Origin: Przewalskia tangutica
Taxonomy: Eukaryota > Streptophyta > Magnoliopsida > Solanales > Solanaceae
Reading direction: 5' to 3'
Assembly (NCBI GenBank): GCA_029844215.1
Contig: CM056732.1
Coordinates: 26,289,501-26,353,500 of the forward strand
Length of the DNA stretch: 64,000 nt
Within the stretch, counting starts at the first letter, position 1. Each line of letters begins with the position of its first letter. The notes beneath the pieces are model-generated. The model was not told where the DNA came from. It did no database searches and saw nothing but the letters and a program-made list of their open reading frames with translations. Shown here piece after piece: positions 43,612 to 55,248 of the stretch. A program made the position numbers and the translations under genes.

Positions 43612-44919
43612 ATGCCTCCGAAGAGGGCAACCGTGGCGAGAAGAGGCGGATCGATGCAGAGGCGCTAGTCGACGCTTGAGAGTTACTAGGGCAAATGCCC
43701 AGTCTATGGCTGAGATTGTGCGCCAGTCGGCGAGTTCAGTTACAATTCCATCTCCAGAGGAGCTTAGAGCAGCTCCAGAGGTTCCGATACCTAAGCCTCC
43801 AGTTCCTCAGCCATGGGCAGAGGGTAGGGCCATGAGAGATGCAGTTCAGCTGCTGACTATAATAGTGGTAGGGAAGAACCTCAGGCAGGGACTCGGAGTT
43901 GACCCTAGATCCGACAGTTTAAGGGTTCATGATTTCTTGAATTGCAACCCTCCAGAGTTTTTCGGGTCACAGCCCGAGGATGACCCGCAGGATTTTATCC
44001 GACAGATGCAGCGTACCTTGAGTGTAATCAGGGTTTCGGAAACTGAGTATGTGGAGTTGGCATCGTCTAGGATGCGGGATATAGCTACAAACTGGTATGA
44101 GTCGTGGGAGTCGTCTAGGGGAAAGGATGTTCCTCCAGCTACATGAGATGAGTTTATAGAGGACTTCTTTTCTCACTTCTTGCCTCCAGAGATGAGGAGG
44201 GCTAGAGTTGACAGATTCCTACAGTTGAGACAAGGGGGAAGGAGCATTAGAGAGTATAGCCTTGAGTTTGATTCATTGGCTAGGTATGCGCCTACTATTA
44301 TGGCGGATATGACGGATTGTCTTCATCGCGCTATGATGGGACTAGACCGCTACTTGATTGATGGTTGCCTGGAAGTGGCTCTTCAGCCGGGTATGTATAT
44401 TGCTCGTATCCAGGTATATGCCCAGAGAGTAGAGGATAGACATAGAGGGCATCAGCCAGACAGAGATTACGATGGAGGCCAGCCTAAGAGGGCTAGGTCG
44501 GCTGGACATTTTGGGGAGAGTTTGGAGGCGGGCAGCCTCAACAGCAGGCTAAGTATTATTCCCAGCCAGTACAGAGTGTACCCTCACAGTCTACATGCAG
44601 GAGGTTCGATCGCACAAGGTATTCGGGGGCTGGTCAGAGCTCCGAGGTTTCGGGTCCGCTGACGTACAGGGGTACTAGCCAGTCTAGGCCACCTTTGCCT
44701 CAGTGTAAGCGGTGTGGTAGGCCCCATTCAGGGAAATGTCATTCTGGTACAAATACTTGTTTTTCCTGCAGCCGTCAAGGCCATATGATGAGAGAGTATC
44801 CTCATAGAGGTGGTATAGGTAGGATGACTCAACATACTGGATCAGTTGTTGGTTCATCACCTTCTATTGTTATGCGCCCCGCAGGGCATGATTTCAACAA
44901 GAACGATGCATGTGAATGA
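43612..44919 (+). pseudogene. family A Gag, unit 1
   Basis: It starts ATGCCTCCGAAGAGG at 43612 and shifts frame within the first 20 codons. The frame to 44146 then has the capsid N-part (EIVRQSASSVTIPSPEELRA, NCNPPEFFGSQPEDDPQDFI, RQMQRTLSVI, MRDIATNWYE) and ends at a TGA replacing a TGG codon. The next frame (44180-44662) holds RARVDRFLQLRQGGRSIREY, LEFDSLARYAP and the basic region. The last (44695-44919) holds the knuckle CKRCGRPHSGKC followed by CFSCSRQGHMMREYP, where the final zinc ligand is Y, not C. No protease follows. Gag would form particles and bind RNA, but this copy cannot. Confidence 0.88.
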
Positions 44920-45125
44920 AATTATAGTTATACATGTAATTCGACCCCTTACTTGACTATATTGTTTGGTGATTAATACATGTGTTATATTGTGGTCATG
45001 TCAGGCATCCTTGTGTATAATGAGTATAGGTTGATAGGTATAGTTAAGGGAGACTATGCCGAAATGTTTATAGTTTGAGACCTATTATGAACATTCGGGG
45101 ATGAACGTTTCTAAGGGGGGAAGAA
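44920..45125 (+). other. 3' end of A unit 1 with polypurine tract
   Basis: After the Gag stop, some 200 non-coding bases end in CATTCGGGGATGAACGTTTC and TAAGGGGGGAAGAA, directly before the LTR start. The purine run is the polypurine tract. No trace of pol is present. Confidence 0.85.
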
Positions 45126-48100
45126 TGTTACACCCCGTAATTCCATGGCTACTAAGTGAGAACGTAAGTTAGGAAATAAGATTTGAACGATGGAAGGAAA
45201 GTTTTGGATATAACAAATGTGACGCCGAAAATTATTAACTAGTAGTTGAATTCTTTTCAATAGAGTTATGGACTTAGTGTGGATTAACTAAGTCTTGACA
45301 TTGATAATGTAGGGCCCACCGAAAATTTCACAATTTTGGGGCATGTATGATTCGAAAATTTCAAGAAAATGGCTAAGTGTGGGAGATATTGTATGAAGTG
45401 AAGACAAGTGGACAAGTGGGGTTCAAGGGGCCCCCATCCACTTGTGCTTGTACACCTCTTATATATTACAAGTCTTGCAAGACTTAGCTCACAAATATAT
45501 ATATCCTTCAACCTCTCTTATCTCTTCCTTAGCTCTTAAGGTCTCGAAAATTCCATAGAAAAGTGAAGAACAAGTGTAAGTTATTTTCCAAGATTAAGCT
45601 CCTTAATCAAGTTCTAAACCAAGTTAACTCTCCAAGTTAAGCGATCACAGTTTTAGCCTACAAACTATCTTGAAACCCTAAGTTGTTATGAGTTTTATGG
45701 AAGAAAACCATGAAAGCAATATGGATACAAGCTTGTAGAGGATACGTGTGTGTAAGTGTAACTTGAAGCAGTGGTGTGGAAAAGGTGAAAGTTGGCCGAA
45801 ACTTAAGGGTTGTTTTGTGGAAAGATGAAGGTAAGATTTCTTCTTTCTCTTGAAGTAATTGGAAATTATATGATGTGATAGTTGATAGATGAACTTATGT
45901 TAAGTAAAATGGAGAATAAGAAATACATGTCACAGTTTAGGCATGCTAGCCGAAAACTGGACAGTTTTGGTGTCGATTGGATTCATTGGTTAATGTTGCT
46001 ATTATCGTCACTACTTGCATGTTAAAATGAAGGAAATCTTGTTATTACAAGTTTTTTATGGTTCATAAAAATATGTTGAAATGTGAATTGGATTATAAGA
46101 AGTTATGGAAAGGGCTTTGGTTGTAGTTGTTGGCCGAAAAATTGCATGAAACTGTGAGACGTTGTTCTGTTGTTGTAGGGGCTGTTTTATACGTGTATTA
46201 TGCTGGAAATTTAGCTACCATTATGCATGTTTAAAATGTGGTAATTTCTAATGAATGTCCTAAAGGAATAAGAGTGTAAAAAGGTGTAGAAAGACTTCAT
46301 ATTCTACCCTCATTGACTGTTTTTAGTGAACTGTTTTATATGGATTAAGAGGCCGGATTTATTTAAGAAATAGGTGTGTGAATCACCTTGGTTGCTGTTT
46401 TGGTTGTGCCCTTGATTGGTGCTTGGTTATTGATGGTATTGGTCTTATTTGTAAGGTGGAAACGTATGTATAAGTAGGGGAAGTGCTGCCTGGATTTTTA
46501 TATTAAAGAAGAGTCATTATGTGGTATACTGTATCCTAGTATCATGAAGTTGATAGACGTGTTATTGTTGTTATAGGTTGAAGTACCTATTTGAGACGTA
46601 TTCTACTTATCGTGTGGGTATTGCCGATAAGGTATGTTAACCTCTTCCTTTTTTCTTTTTACATGTTCTACGTATGAACCATAACAGTGGTATTATTTCA
46701 AAAGTTATTCTACTTTTAGAAGTTAAGAAGTATTCATGTTATTGATTCTATGCCAAAGGCATGTCTAAATTATTCCTAAGTCCTTACCAAGTCTTATGGG
46801 AGATGTTGGTAAGGGCTTTTAGTAAGCATTGGAGTCGAGTTGATCATGCTACGTTACAACATTAATAAGTATTAAACGTTGAGATTGATTTTGGTAAACG
46901 TGTTAAAACAAGTCATTGCAGCGCTAAATGAAAATGGTATCGACAATCAATTATATTGAAATGATTAGATTTCCATCTGCATAGAAACTAAGATATAACC
47001 AGTTCGTCTTACATTTTCTAGTTCACAACTGATTAGATAAGATCATTACTAAAGAGATAAATTACTCACGGCACCTATAAGAATTAATTTGGCAATTAGG
47101 ATCTGTTATCACCATTCAGATATTTCCATAATGTTAGCCAGAGGAGCGAGACGAATTTAGATTATCGAGTTGGTACAGACAAGAAGAGGTATGTGAACTA
47201 TCCTTCTTCTTTTGGCATGATTTTTATAAAATGAATGTACGGTGGACGTACATAGTACTTTTGTGTTCAAGTCCCTAATGATACATGATATGACTCTTTT
47301 TATAAAAATGAATGTACGGTGGACGTACAAAGTACTATTGGGTTTAAGTCCCTAATATTATAAGGTGTGATGGTGTCTTGGTAGTTCTAAAATGAAAGCT
47401 CATTTTAATGATTTTAACAAGATGTGATAGTGTCTTGGTAGTTCTAAAATGAAAGTTTATTTTAAAGATGTATTGAGAGTCAAAAGATGAATTAAATTGC
47501 TCATGATAGTTATACATGCAAGTGGTAGTAAATCACTTTACCGTATTCCTGAAAGGGTCGGGCAGTATATGTATATGACTATATGTTTATCGCGTCCTTC
47601 GCTTGAGGGCCAGGCAGCATAGGTAGATGATGTTTACCGCGCCCTTGGCTTGAAGGTCGGGCAGTATATGTATATGGGTTTACCGTGTCCCAGAAACGGC
47701 CAGGCAGTAGAAGTATAAGAGTTTACGGCGTCCCAGAAAAGGTTGGGCAGTAGAAGTATAAGAGTTTACCGCGTCCAGCAAGGCCCAGAAAGTAGATGTA
47801 TATATGTTCACCGCATCCTTCACTTGAGGGTCGGGCAGTATTTGTAAGATGATTCCATGGACAGGCTTCCATGAAACAGGTACAATTGGCTCTTATTTTA
47901 TATGGCACGGTTGGATCTGGTATTTGATTTTCATACTTGTCCCTGTCATCTTTTGGCCAGTTATGATCTTATTTGTTGTACTTATGGTTACATACTTAGT
48001 ACTTGTTGTACTGACCCCCTTCGGGGGGCTGCGTTCATGCCCGCAGGTATAGGTAATCAGTTTGGTGATCCCCGAGCTTAGTATCCTTGCCCAGCTTTTT

Positions 48101-48427
48101 GAGATAGCTCCACTATTCCGGAGCTTGTCATTTTGGTACAGTCTTTGATTTTAGGCTTATGTATATTGAAGTGCAGCGGAGCCTTGTCCGTCATGAATTC
48201 TTATTATACTCTTAAGTGCAGTAGTCATGTGTGGGTTGGACGTATGTATAGTTGTAGCTCATTTTGGGTTTATGTATATAATGGAGGCCGTGTTGGCCTG
48301 CCTGTTTTATCATATGAGTTGTTTTATTATATGAGTTTGTATTAGCTTCCGTTAGTTATGGGAGTTACAGGTATAAGGGTGCCCAGGTAGGGCACCAGTC
48401 GCAGACCCGTCGGCTCGGGTCATGACA
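45126..48427 (+). repeat. LTR A2 (3.3 kb)
   Basis: It runs from TGTTACACCCCG to GGGTCATGACA. Its TATA-like box is at 45459-45468, the minisatellite at 47540-47845, and the CTTCGGGGGGCTGCGTTCAT block near 48020. It serves as 3' LTR of unit 1 and 5' LTR of unit 2. An open frame at 47723-47908 is antisense minisatellite. Confidence 0.9.
47540..47845. repeat. minisatellite in LTR A2, about 7 units
   Basis: Same unit family as in A1. It has fewer CTTCGCTTGAGGG-type units and an extra CAGAAA-type unit. Confidence 0.85.
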
Positions 48428-48634
48428 AAAGTGGTATCAAAATAGTTCGTCCTCGGAATGTCTACAGATCGTGTGCAGTAGAGTCTTGGTTATTGGTGTG
48501 TTGTACACCACACCTATAAACAGGAGGCTACAGTACATTTAGGATTGGTTTCCATTCTTTCATCTCATAGATCGTGTGATAGAGATGTGTTATTAGGAGA
48601 ATTCCCCTCTCTAACGTATTATTGTGTTTCAGTT

Positions 48635-49922
48635 ATGCCTCCGAAGAGGGCAATACTGGCCCAGAAGGGCAAATCAGTATCGGGAGCTACTAGTCAGACG
48701 CAGAGAGTTACAAGGGTAAATGCCCAATCTATGCCTGAGATTGTGCGCCAATCGCCGAATTCAGTTACACCTCCATCCCCAGATGAGCTTAGAGCAGCTC
48801 CAGAGGTTCCGATACTTGAGCCTCTAGTTCCTCGATCGAGGCAGGTAGGGCCATGAGATGTAGTTGATTCTTGACTAGAATAGTGGTAGAGGCGAGCCGG
48901 CGGGGCCAGGAGTTGACCCTAGATCCGACAGTTTAAGGGTTCGTGATTTCTTGAATTGCAACCCTCTAGAGTTTTTCGGGTCACAGCTCGAGAATGACCC
49001 GCAGGAGTTTATCCGACAGATGCAGCGTACCTTAAGGGTAATCAGGGCTTCGAAAACTGAGTCTGTGGAGTTGGAATCGTATAGGATGCGGGATATATCT
49101 ACCAATTGGTATGAGTCATTGAAGTTGACTAGGGGAGATGATGTTCCTCCACCTACATGGGATGAGTTTAAAGAGGCCTTCCTTGGTCACTTTTTGCCTC
49201 CAAAGATGAGGAGGGATAAAGTTGACAGATTTCTACAGTTGACACAATGGGGCAGTAGCATTAGAGAGTATAGCCTTGAGTTTGATTCATTGTCTAGGTA
49301 TGTGCCTACCATTGTAGCGGATAGGGTTCATCGCTATATGATTGGACTAGACCGCTACTTGATTCATGGTTGTTTGGCAGTGGCACTTCAGCCGGGTATG
49401 GATATTGCTCGTATCCGGACATAATCCCAGAGAGTAGAGGATAGACATAGAGGGAGTCAGCCAGACATATATTACGATGGAGGCCAGCCTAAGAGGGCTA
49501 GATCGGTTGGACATTTTGGGGAGTTTGGAGGCGGGCAGCCTCAACAGTAGGCTTGGTATTCTTCCCATCCAGTACAGAGTGTACCCTCACAGTCTACATG
49601 TAGGAGGTTCGATCGCACAAGGTATTCAGGGGCTGGTTAGAGCTCCGGGGTTTCGGGTCCGTAGACGTACATGCGTCCTAGCCAGTCAATGCCACCTTTG
49701 CCTCAGTGTACGCGGTGTGGTAGGGCCCATTCAGGAAATTACCGTTCTGGTACAAGTGCTTATTTTTCCTGCAGTCGTCAAGGCTGTATGATGAGAGAGT
49801 GTCCTCATAGAGGTGGTATAGGTAGGATGACTCAGCTTACTGGATCAGTTGCTGGTTCATCACCTTCTATAGTTATGCGCCCCGCAGGGCAGAATTTCGA
49901 TAAGAATGATGGAGGTGAATGA
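48635..49922 (+). pseudogene. family A Gag, unit 2
   Basis: It starts ATGCCTCCGAAG at 48635, after a TTTCAGTT leader end. The first frame runs to 48856 (QRVTRVNAQSMPEIVRQSPN, PPSPDELRAAPEVP). After a shift, 48951-49424 is open through the capsid: NCNPLEFFGSQLENDPQEFI, MRDISTNWYESLKLTRGDDV, PTWDEFKEAFLGHFLPPKMR. Here the tryptophan codon that is a stop in units 1 and 3 is intact. The C-terminus (49671-49922) has CTRCGRAHSGNYRSGTSAYF and SCSRQGCMMRECPH, with two zinc ligands and the histidine altered. This is the longest open capsid of the three units, but it is still broken. Confidence 0.88.
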
Positions 49923-50127
49923 AATTATAGTTATACAGGTAATTCGACCCCTTACTTCACTATATTTTTTGGTGATTAATACATGTGTTATATTGTGGCC
50001 ATGTGAGGCATCCTTGTGTTTACTGAGTATAGGTTGATAGGTATAGTTAAGGGAGACTATGCCGAAATGTTTATAGTTTGAGACCTATTATGAACATTCG
50101 GGGACGATTGTTTCTACGAGGAAAGAA
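49923..50127 (+). other. 3' end of A unit 2 with polypurine tract
   Basis: Same structure as unit 1. The purine run is weakened (TTTCTACGAGGAAAGAA). Confidence 0.8.
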
Positions 50128-53100
50128 TGTTACACCCCGTAATTTCATGGCTACTAAGTGAGAATGTAAGTTAGGATATAAGTTTTGAACGTTGGAAGGA
50201 AAGTATATTTACATTTTCTAGATGGAATAATTTTGGATATAACAAATGTGACGCCGAAAATTATTAACTAGTAGTTGAATTCTATCCAATAGAGTTATGG
50301 ACTTAGTGTGGATTAATTAAGTCTTGACATTGATAATGTGGGGCCCACCAAAAATTTCACAATTTTGGGGCATGTATGATTCGAAAATTTCAATAAAATG
50401 GCTAAGTGTGGGAGATATTTTATGAAGTGAAGACAAGTGGGGTTCAAGGGCCCCCCGTCCACTTGTGCTTGTACACCTCTTATATATTACAAGTCTTGCA
50501 AGACTTAGCTCACAAATATCTATATCCTTCAACCACTCTTATCTCTTCCTTAGCTCTCAAGGTCTCGAAAATTCCATAGAAAAGTGAATAACAAGTGTAA
50601 GTTATTTTCCAAGATTAAGCTCCTTAATCAAGTTCTAAGCCAAGTTAGCGATCACAGTTTTAGCCTACAAACTATCTTGAAACCATAAGCTTGTTATGAG
50701 TTTTATGGAAGAAAATCATGAAAGTAATATGGATACAAGCTTGTAGAGAATACGTGTGTGTGAGTGTAACTTGAAGAAGTGGTGTGGAAAAGGTGAAGGT
50801 TGGCTGAAACTTAAGGGTTGTTTTATGCAAAAATTAAGGTAAGATTTCTTCTTCCTCTTGAAGTAATTGGAAATTATATGATGTGATAATTGATGATGAA
50901 CTTGTGTTAAGTAAAATGAAGAATAAGAAATACATGTCACAGTTTTGGCATCCTAGCCGAAAACTGGACAATTTTGGTGTCGATTTGATTCATTGGTTAT
51001 TGTTGTTGTTATCGTCACTACTTGCATGTTAAAATGAAGGAAATCTTGTTATTAAAAGTTGTTATGGTTCATATAAACATGTTGAAATGTGAATTGGATT
51101 ACAAGAAGTTATGGAAAGTGTTTTGGTTGTAGTTGTTGGCCGAAAAACTGCATGAAACTGTGAGACGTTGTTGTGCTGTTTTAGGGGATGTTTTATACGT
51201 GTTTTATGCTGGAAATTTATCTACCATATGCATATTTAAAATGTGGTAATTGATAATGCATGTCCTAAAGGATTAAGGGTGTAGAAAGGTGTAGAAAGGC
51301 TTCATATTCTACCCTCATTGTTAATGAAGTATGGACTATTTTTAGTGGACTGTTTTTTATGGATTAAGAGGCCGGATTTACATAAGAAATAGGTGTGTGG
51401 ATCACCTTGGTTGTTGTTTTGGTTGTGACCTTGATTGGTGCTTGGTTATTAATGTTATTGGCCTTATTTGTAAGGTGGAAACGTATGTATAAGTAGGAGA
51501 AGTGTTGCCCTAATTTTTATATGAAAGGAGAGTCATTATGTGGTATAATGTATCCTAGTATCATGAAGTTGATAGATGTATTATTATTGTTATAGGTTGA
51601 AGTACCTATTTGAGACGTATTCTACTTATCGTGTGGGTATTGCCGATAAGGTATGTGAACCTCTTCCTTCTTTATTTTGACATGTTCTACGTATGAACCA
51701 TAATAGTGGTATTATTTCAAAAGTTATTCTACTCTTAGAAGTTAAAGAGTATTCATGTTATTGATTATATGCCAAAGGCATGTCTAAATTATTCCTAAGT
51801 CCTTACCAAGTCTTATGTAATATGTTGGTAAGAGTTTTTAGTAAGCATTGGAGTCGAGTTGATCTTGCTAAGATATAACACTAATAAGTATTAAGCGTTG
51901 AGACTGATTTTAGTAAACGTGTTAAAAAAAGTCATTGCAACGTTAAATGAAAAAGGTATCGACAATCAATTATATTGAAATGATTAGATTTCCATCTGCA
52001 TAGAAACTAAGATATAACCAGTTCGTTTTACATTTTCTAGTTCACAACTGATTAGATAAGATCATTATTAAAAAGATAAATTACTCATGGCCCCAATAAG
52101 AATTAATTTGGCAATTAGGATCTGTTATCACCATTCAGATATTTCCATAATGTTAGTGTCCCTAATGATACATGATATGACTCTTTTTATAAAATGACTG
52201 TACGGTGGACGTACATAGTACTTTTGGGTTTAAGTCCCTAATATTACAAGATGTGATAGTGTCTTGGTAGTTCTAAAATGAAAGCTCATTTTAATGATTT
52301 ATACAAGATGTGATAGTGTCTTGGTAGTTCTAAAATGAAAGTTTATTTTAAAGATGTATTGAGAGCCAAAAGATGAATTAAATTGCTCATGATAGCTATA
52401 CATGCAAGTGGTAGTAATTCACTTTACCGTGTTCCAGAAAAGGGTCGGGAAGTATATGAATATTACTATATGTTTACCGCGTCCTTCGCTTCAGGGCCGG
52501 GCAATATAGGTAGATGATGTTTACCGCGTCCTTCTCTTGAGGTCCGGGCAGTATAGGTAGATGATGTTTACCGCGTCCTTCTCTTGAGGGTCGGGCAGTA
52601 TATGTATATTGGTTTACCGCGTCCCAGAAAGGGCCGAGCAATAGAAGTATTAGAGTTTACCGCGTCCCAACAAGGGTCGGGCAGTAGATGTATATATGTT
52701 CACCGTGTCCTTCACTTGAGGGTCGGGCAGTATATGTATGATGATTCCATGGACATGCTTCCATGAAGCATGTACAATTGACTCTTATTTTATATGGCAC
52801 GGTTGGATGTGATATTTTATTTTCATACTTGTCCCTGTCATCTTTTGGCCAGTTATGATCTTATTTAATGTACTTATGATTACATACTTAGTACTTGTTG
52901 TACTGACCCCCTTCGGGGGGCTGCGTTCATGCCCGCAGGTATAGGTACTCAGTTTGGTGATCCTCGAGCTTAGGATCCTTGCCCAACCTTTTGAGATAGC
53001 TCCACTATTCCGGAGCATGTCATTTTGGTACAGTCTTTGATTTTAGGCTTATGTATATTCAGAGGTACGGCGGGGCCTTGTCCCGTCATAGTTACTGTTA

Positions 53101-53322
53101 TACTCTTAGAGGTCTGTAGTCATGTGTGGGTTGGACGTATGTATAGTTGTAGCTCATTTTGGGTTTATGTATATAATGGCGACTTTGTCGACTTGCCTGT
53201 TTTATCAAATGAGTTGTTTTATTATATGAGTTTTTATTAGCTTCCGTTGGTTATGGGAGGTACGGGTATAAGTGTGCCCAGGTAGAGCACCAGTCGCGGA
53301 CCCATCGACTCGGGTCGTGACA
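50128..53322 (+). repeat. LTR A3 (3.2 kb) with a 125-bp internal deletion
   Basis: It runs from TGTTACACCCCG to GGGTCGTGACA. Relative to A1 and A2 it lacks about 125 bases at 52156, between CCATAATGTTAG and TCCCTAATGATACATG. The minisatellite is at 52430-52735. Its right end is followed by a chimeric segment, not directly by the primer site. Confidence 0.88.
52430..52735. repeat. minisatellite in LTR A3, about 7 units
   Basis: Same unit family as in A1 and A2, with CTTCTCTTGAGG variants in two units. Confidence 0.85.
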
Positions 53323-53547
53323 AGAAGGGTGCAATATCCCGTAACTTTGGGCAATAGTTTGAGCTCCTAAACGTAGGCAAGTTGATCCGGGCCTCCGGGA
53401 CATTTATATTATATTTACGTATGCTAATAAAGATATTAGTATATAAAAAGATGCAGTCTTGAAATAATTTAGGACTTATGAGAGGTATGGGTATAAGGGT
53501 GCCCAGGTAGAGTACCAATCGTGCACCCGTCGGCTGGTGTCGTGACA
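53323..53547 (+). repeat. chimeric insert: start of LTR B joined to a second LTR A tail
   Basis: After the end of A3 come a few bases. Next are about 150 bases (53328-53480) matching the start of LTR B at 20347-20510 (CCCGTAACTTTGGGCAATAG, GATGCAGTCTTGAAATAATT). Then comes a second copy of the last ~70 bases of an A LTR (GAGGTATGGGTATAAGGGTG to GTGTCGTGACA), which meets the primer site. The structure looks like template switching or recombination between two families. Confidence 0.85.
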
Positions 53548-53551
53548 AAAG

Positions 53552-53563
53552 TGGTATCAGAGC
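53552..53563 (+). other. primer-binding site of A unit 3
   Basis: TGGTATCAGAGC, a perfect tRNA-Met site, unlike the altered sites of units 1 and 2 (TGGTATCATAGC, TGGTATCAAAAT). Confidence 0.85.
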
Positions 53564-53754
53564 AGTTCATCCTCGGAATGTCTACAAACCCTGTGCAGTA
53601 GAGTCTTGCTTATTGGTGTGTTGTGCACCACACCTATAAACAGGAGGCTACAGTACATTTAGGATTGGTTTCCATTCTTTCATATCATAGATCGTGTGAT
53701 AGAGTTGTGTTATTAGGAGAATTCCCCTCTCTAACGTATTATTGTGTTTCAGCT

Positions 53755-55059
53755 ATGTCTCCGAAGAGGGAAACACTGGCCCAGAAGTGCAAATCAGTAG
53801 CAGGAGCTACTAGTCTGACGCAGAGAGTTACTAGGGCAAATTCCTAGTCTATGCCTGAGATTGTGCGCCAGTCGGCGAGTTCAGTTACACCGCCATCCCC
53901 AGAGGAGCTTAGAGCAGCTCCAGAGGTTCCGATACGTGAGTCTCCAGTTCCTCAGCCACGGGCAGATGGTAGGGCCATGAGAGATGTAGTTCAGTTGCTG
54001 ATAAGAATAGTGGTAGGCGTAACCGCAGCGGGGATCGAGTTGACCACCAGGTCAAACGATTTAAGGGTTCGTGATTTCTTGAATTGCAACCCTCCAGAGT
54101 TTTTCGGGTTACAGCCCGAGGATGACCCGCAGGAGTTTATCCGACAGGTGCAGCGTACCTTGAGGGTAATCAGGGATTCGGAAATTGAGTCTGTGGAGTT
54201 GGCATCGTATAGGATGCAGGATATAGCTACAAACTGGTATGAGTCATGGGAGTTGTCTAGGGGAGAGGATGTTAATCCAGCTACATGAGATGAGTTTACA
54301 GAGGCCTTCCTTGGTCACTTCTTGCCTCCAGAGATAAGGAGGGCTAGAATTGGCAGATTCCTACAGTTGAGACAGGAGGGCAGAAGCATTAAAGAGTATA
54401 GCCTTGAGTTTGATTCAGTGGCTAGGTATGCGCCTACTATTTGGGCGGATATGGCAGATAGGGTTCATCGCTATGTGATGGGACTAGACCGCTACTTGAT
54501 TGATGGTTGCCTGACAATGGCTCTTCAGCCGGGTATGTATATTGCTCATATCCAGGCATATGCACAGGGTGTCGAGGACAGACATAGATGGTGTCAGCCA
54601 GACAGAGATTACGACGAAGGCCAGCCTAAGAGGGCTAGGTCGGCTGGATATTTTGGGCAGTTTGGAGGCGAGTAGCCTCAACAGCAGGCTAGGTATTCTT
54701 CCCAGCCAGTACAAAGTGTACCCTTACAGTCTACAGGCAGGATATTCGATCGCACAAGGTATTCGGGGGCTGATCAAAGCTCAAGGGTTTCGGGTCCGCA
54801 GACGTGCAGGGGTCCTAGCCAGTCGAGGCCACCTTTGCCTCAGTGTACGCGGTGTGGTAGGCCCGATTCAGGTAAATGTCGTTCTGGTACAAGTGTTTGT
54901 TTTTCCTACAGCCATCAAGGCCATATGATGAGAGAGTATCCTCATTGAGGTGGTATAGGTAGGATGACTCAACTTATTGGATTAGTTCCTGGTTCATCAC
55001 CCTCTATAGTTATGCGCCCCGCAGGGCAGGATTTCGACAAGAACGATGGAGGTGAATGA
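53755..55059 (+). pseudogene. family A Gag, unit 3
   Basis: It starts ATGTCTCCGAAG at 53755, with a TAG at 53845 in place of a glutamine codon. The frame goes on at 53851-54288 (MPEIVRQSASSVTPPSPEEL, NCNPPEFFGLQPEDDPQEFI, MQDIATNWYESWELSRGED) and ends at the same TGG-to-TGA stop as unit 1. The frame 54322-54675 carries IGRFLQLRQEGRSIKEYSLE, FDSVARYAP, MGLDRYLIDGCL and KRARSAGYFGQFGGE. The knuckle region (about 54830-54950) has CTRCGRPDSGKC and CFSYSHQGHMMREYP, with zinc ligands lost. The shared stop with unit 1 suggests recent common descent of these two units, or exchange between them. Confidence 0.88.
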
Positions 55060-55248
55060 AATTATAGTTATACAGGTAATTCGATTGTTTGGTGATTAAT
55101 ACATGTGTTATATTGTGGCCATGTGAGGCATCCGTTTGTTTACTTAGTATAGGTTGATAGGTCTATTTAAGGGAGACTATGCCGAAATATTTATAGTTTT
55201 AGACCTATTATGAACATTCGGGGACGAATGTTTCTAAGGGGGGAGGAA
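55060..55248 (+). other. 3' end of A unit 3 with polypurine tract
   Basis: It ends CATTCGGGGACGAATGTTTC and TAAGGGGGGAGGAA, the best-preserved polypurine tract of the three units. About 20 bases near 55085 are lost relative to unit 2. Confidence 0.85.
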
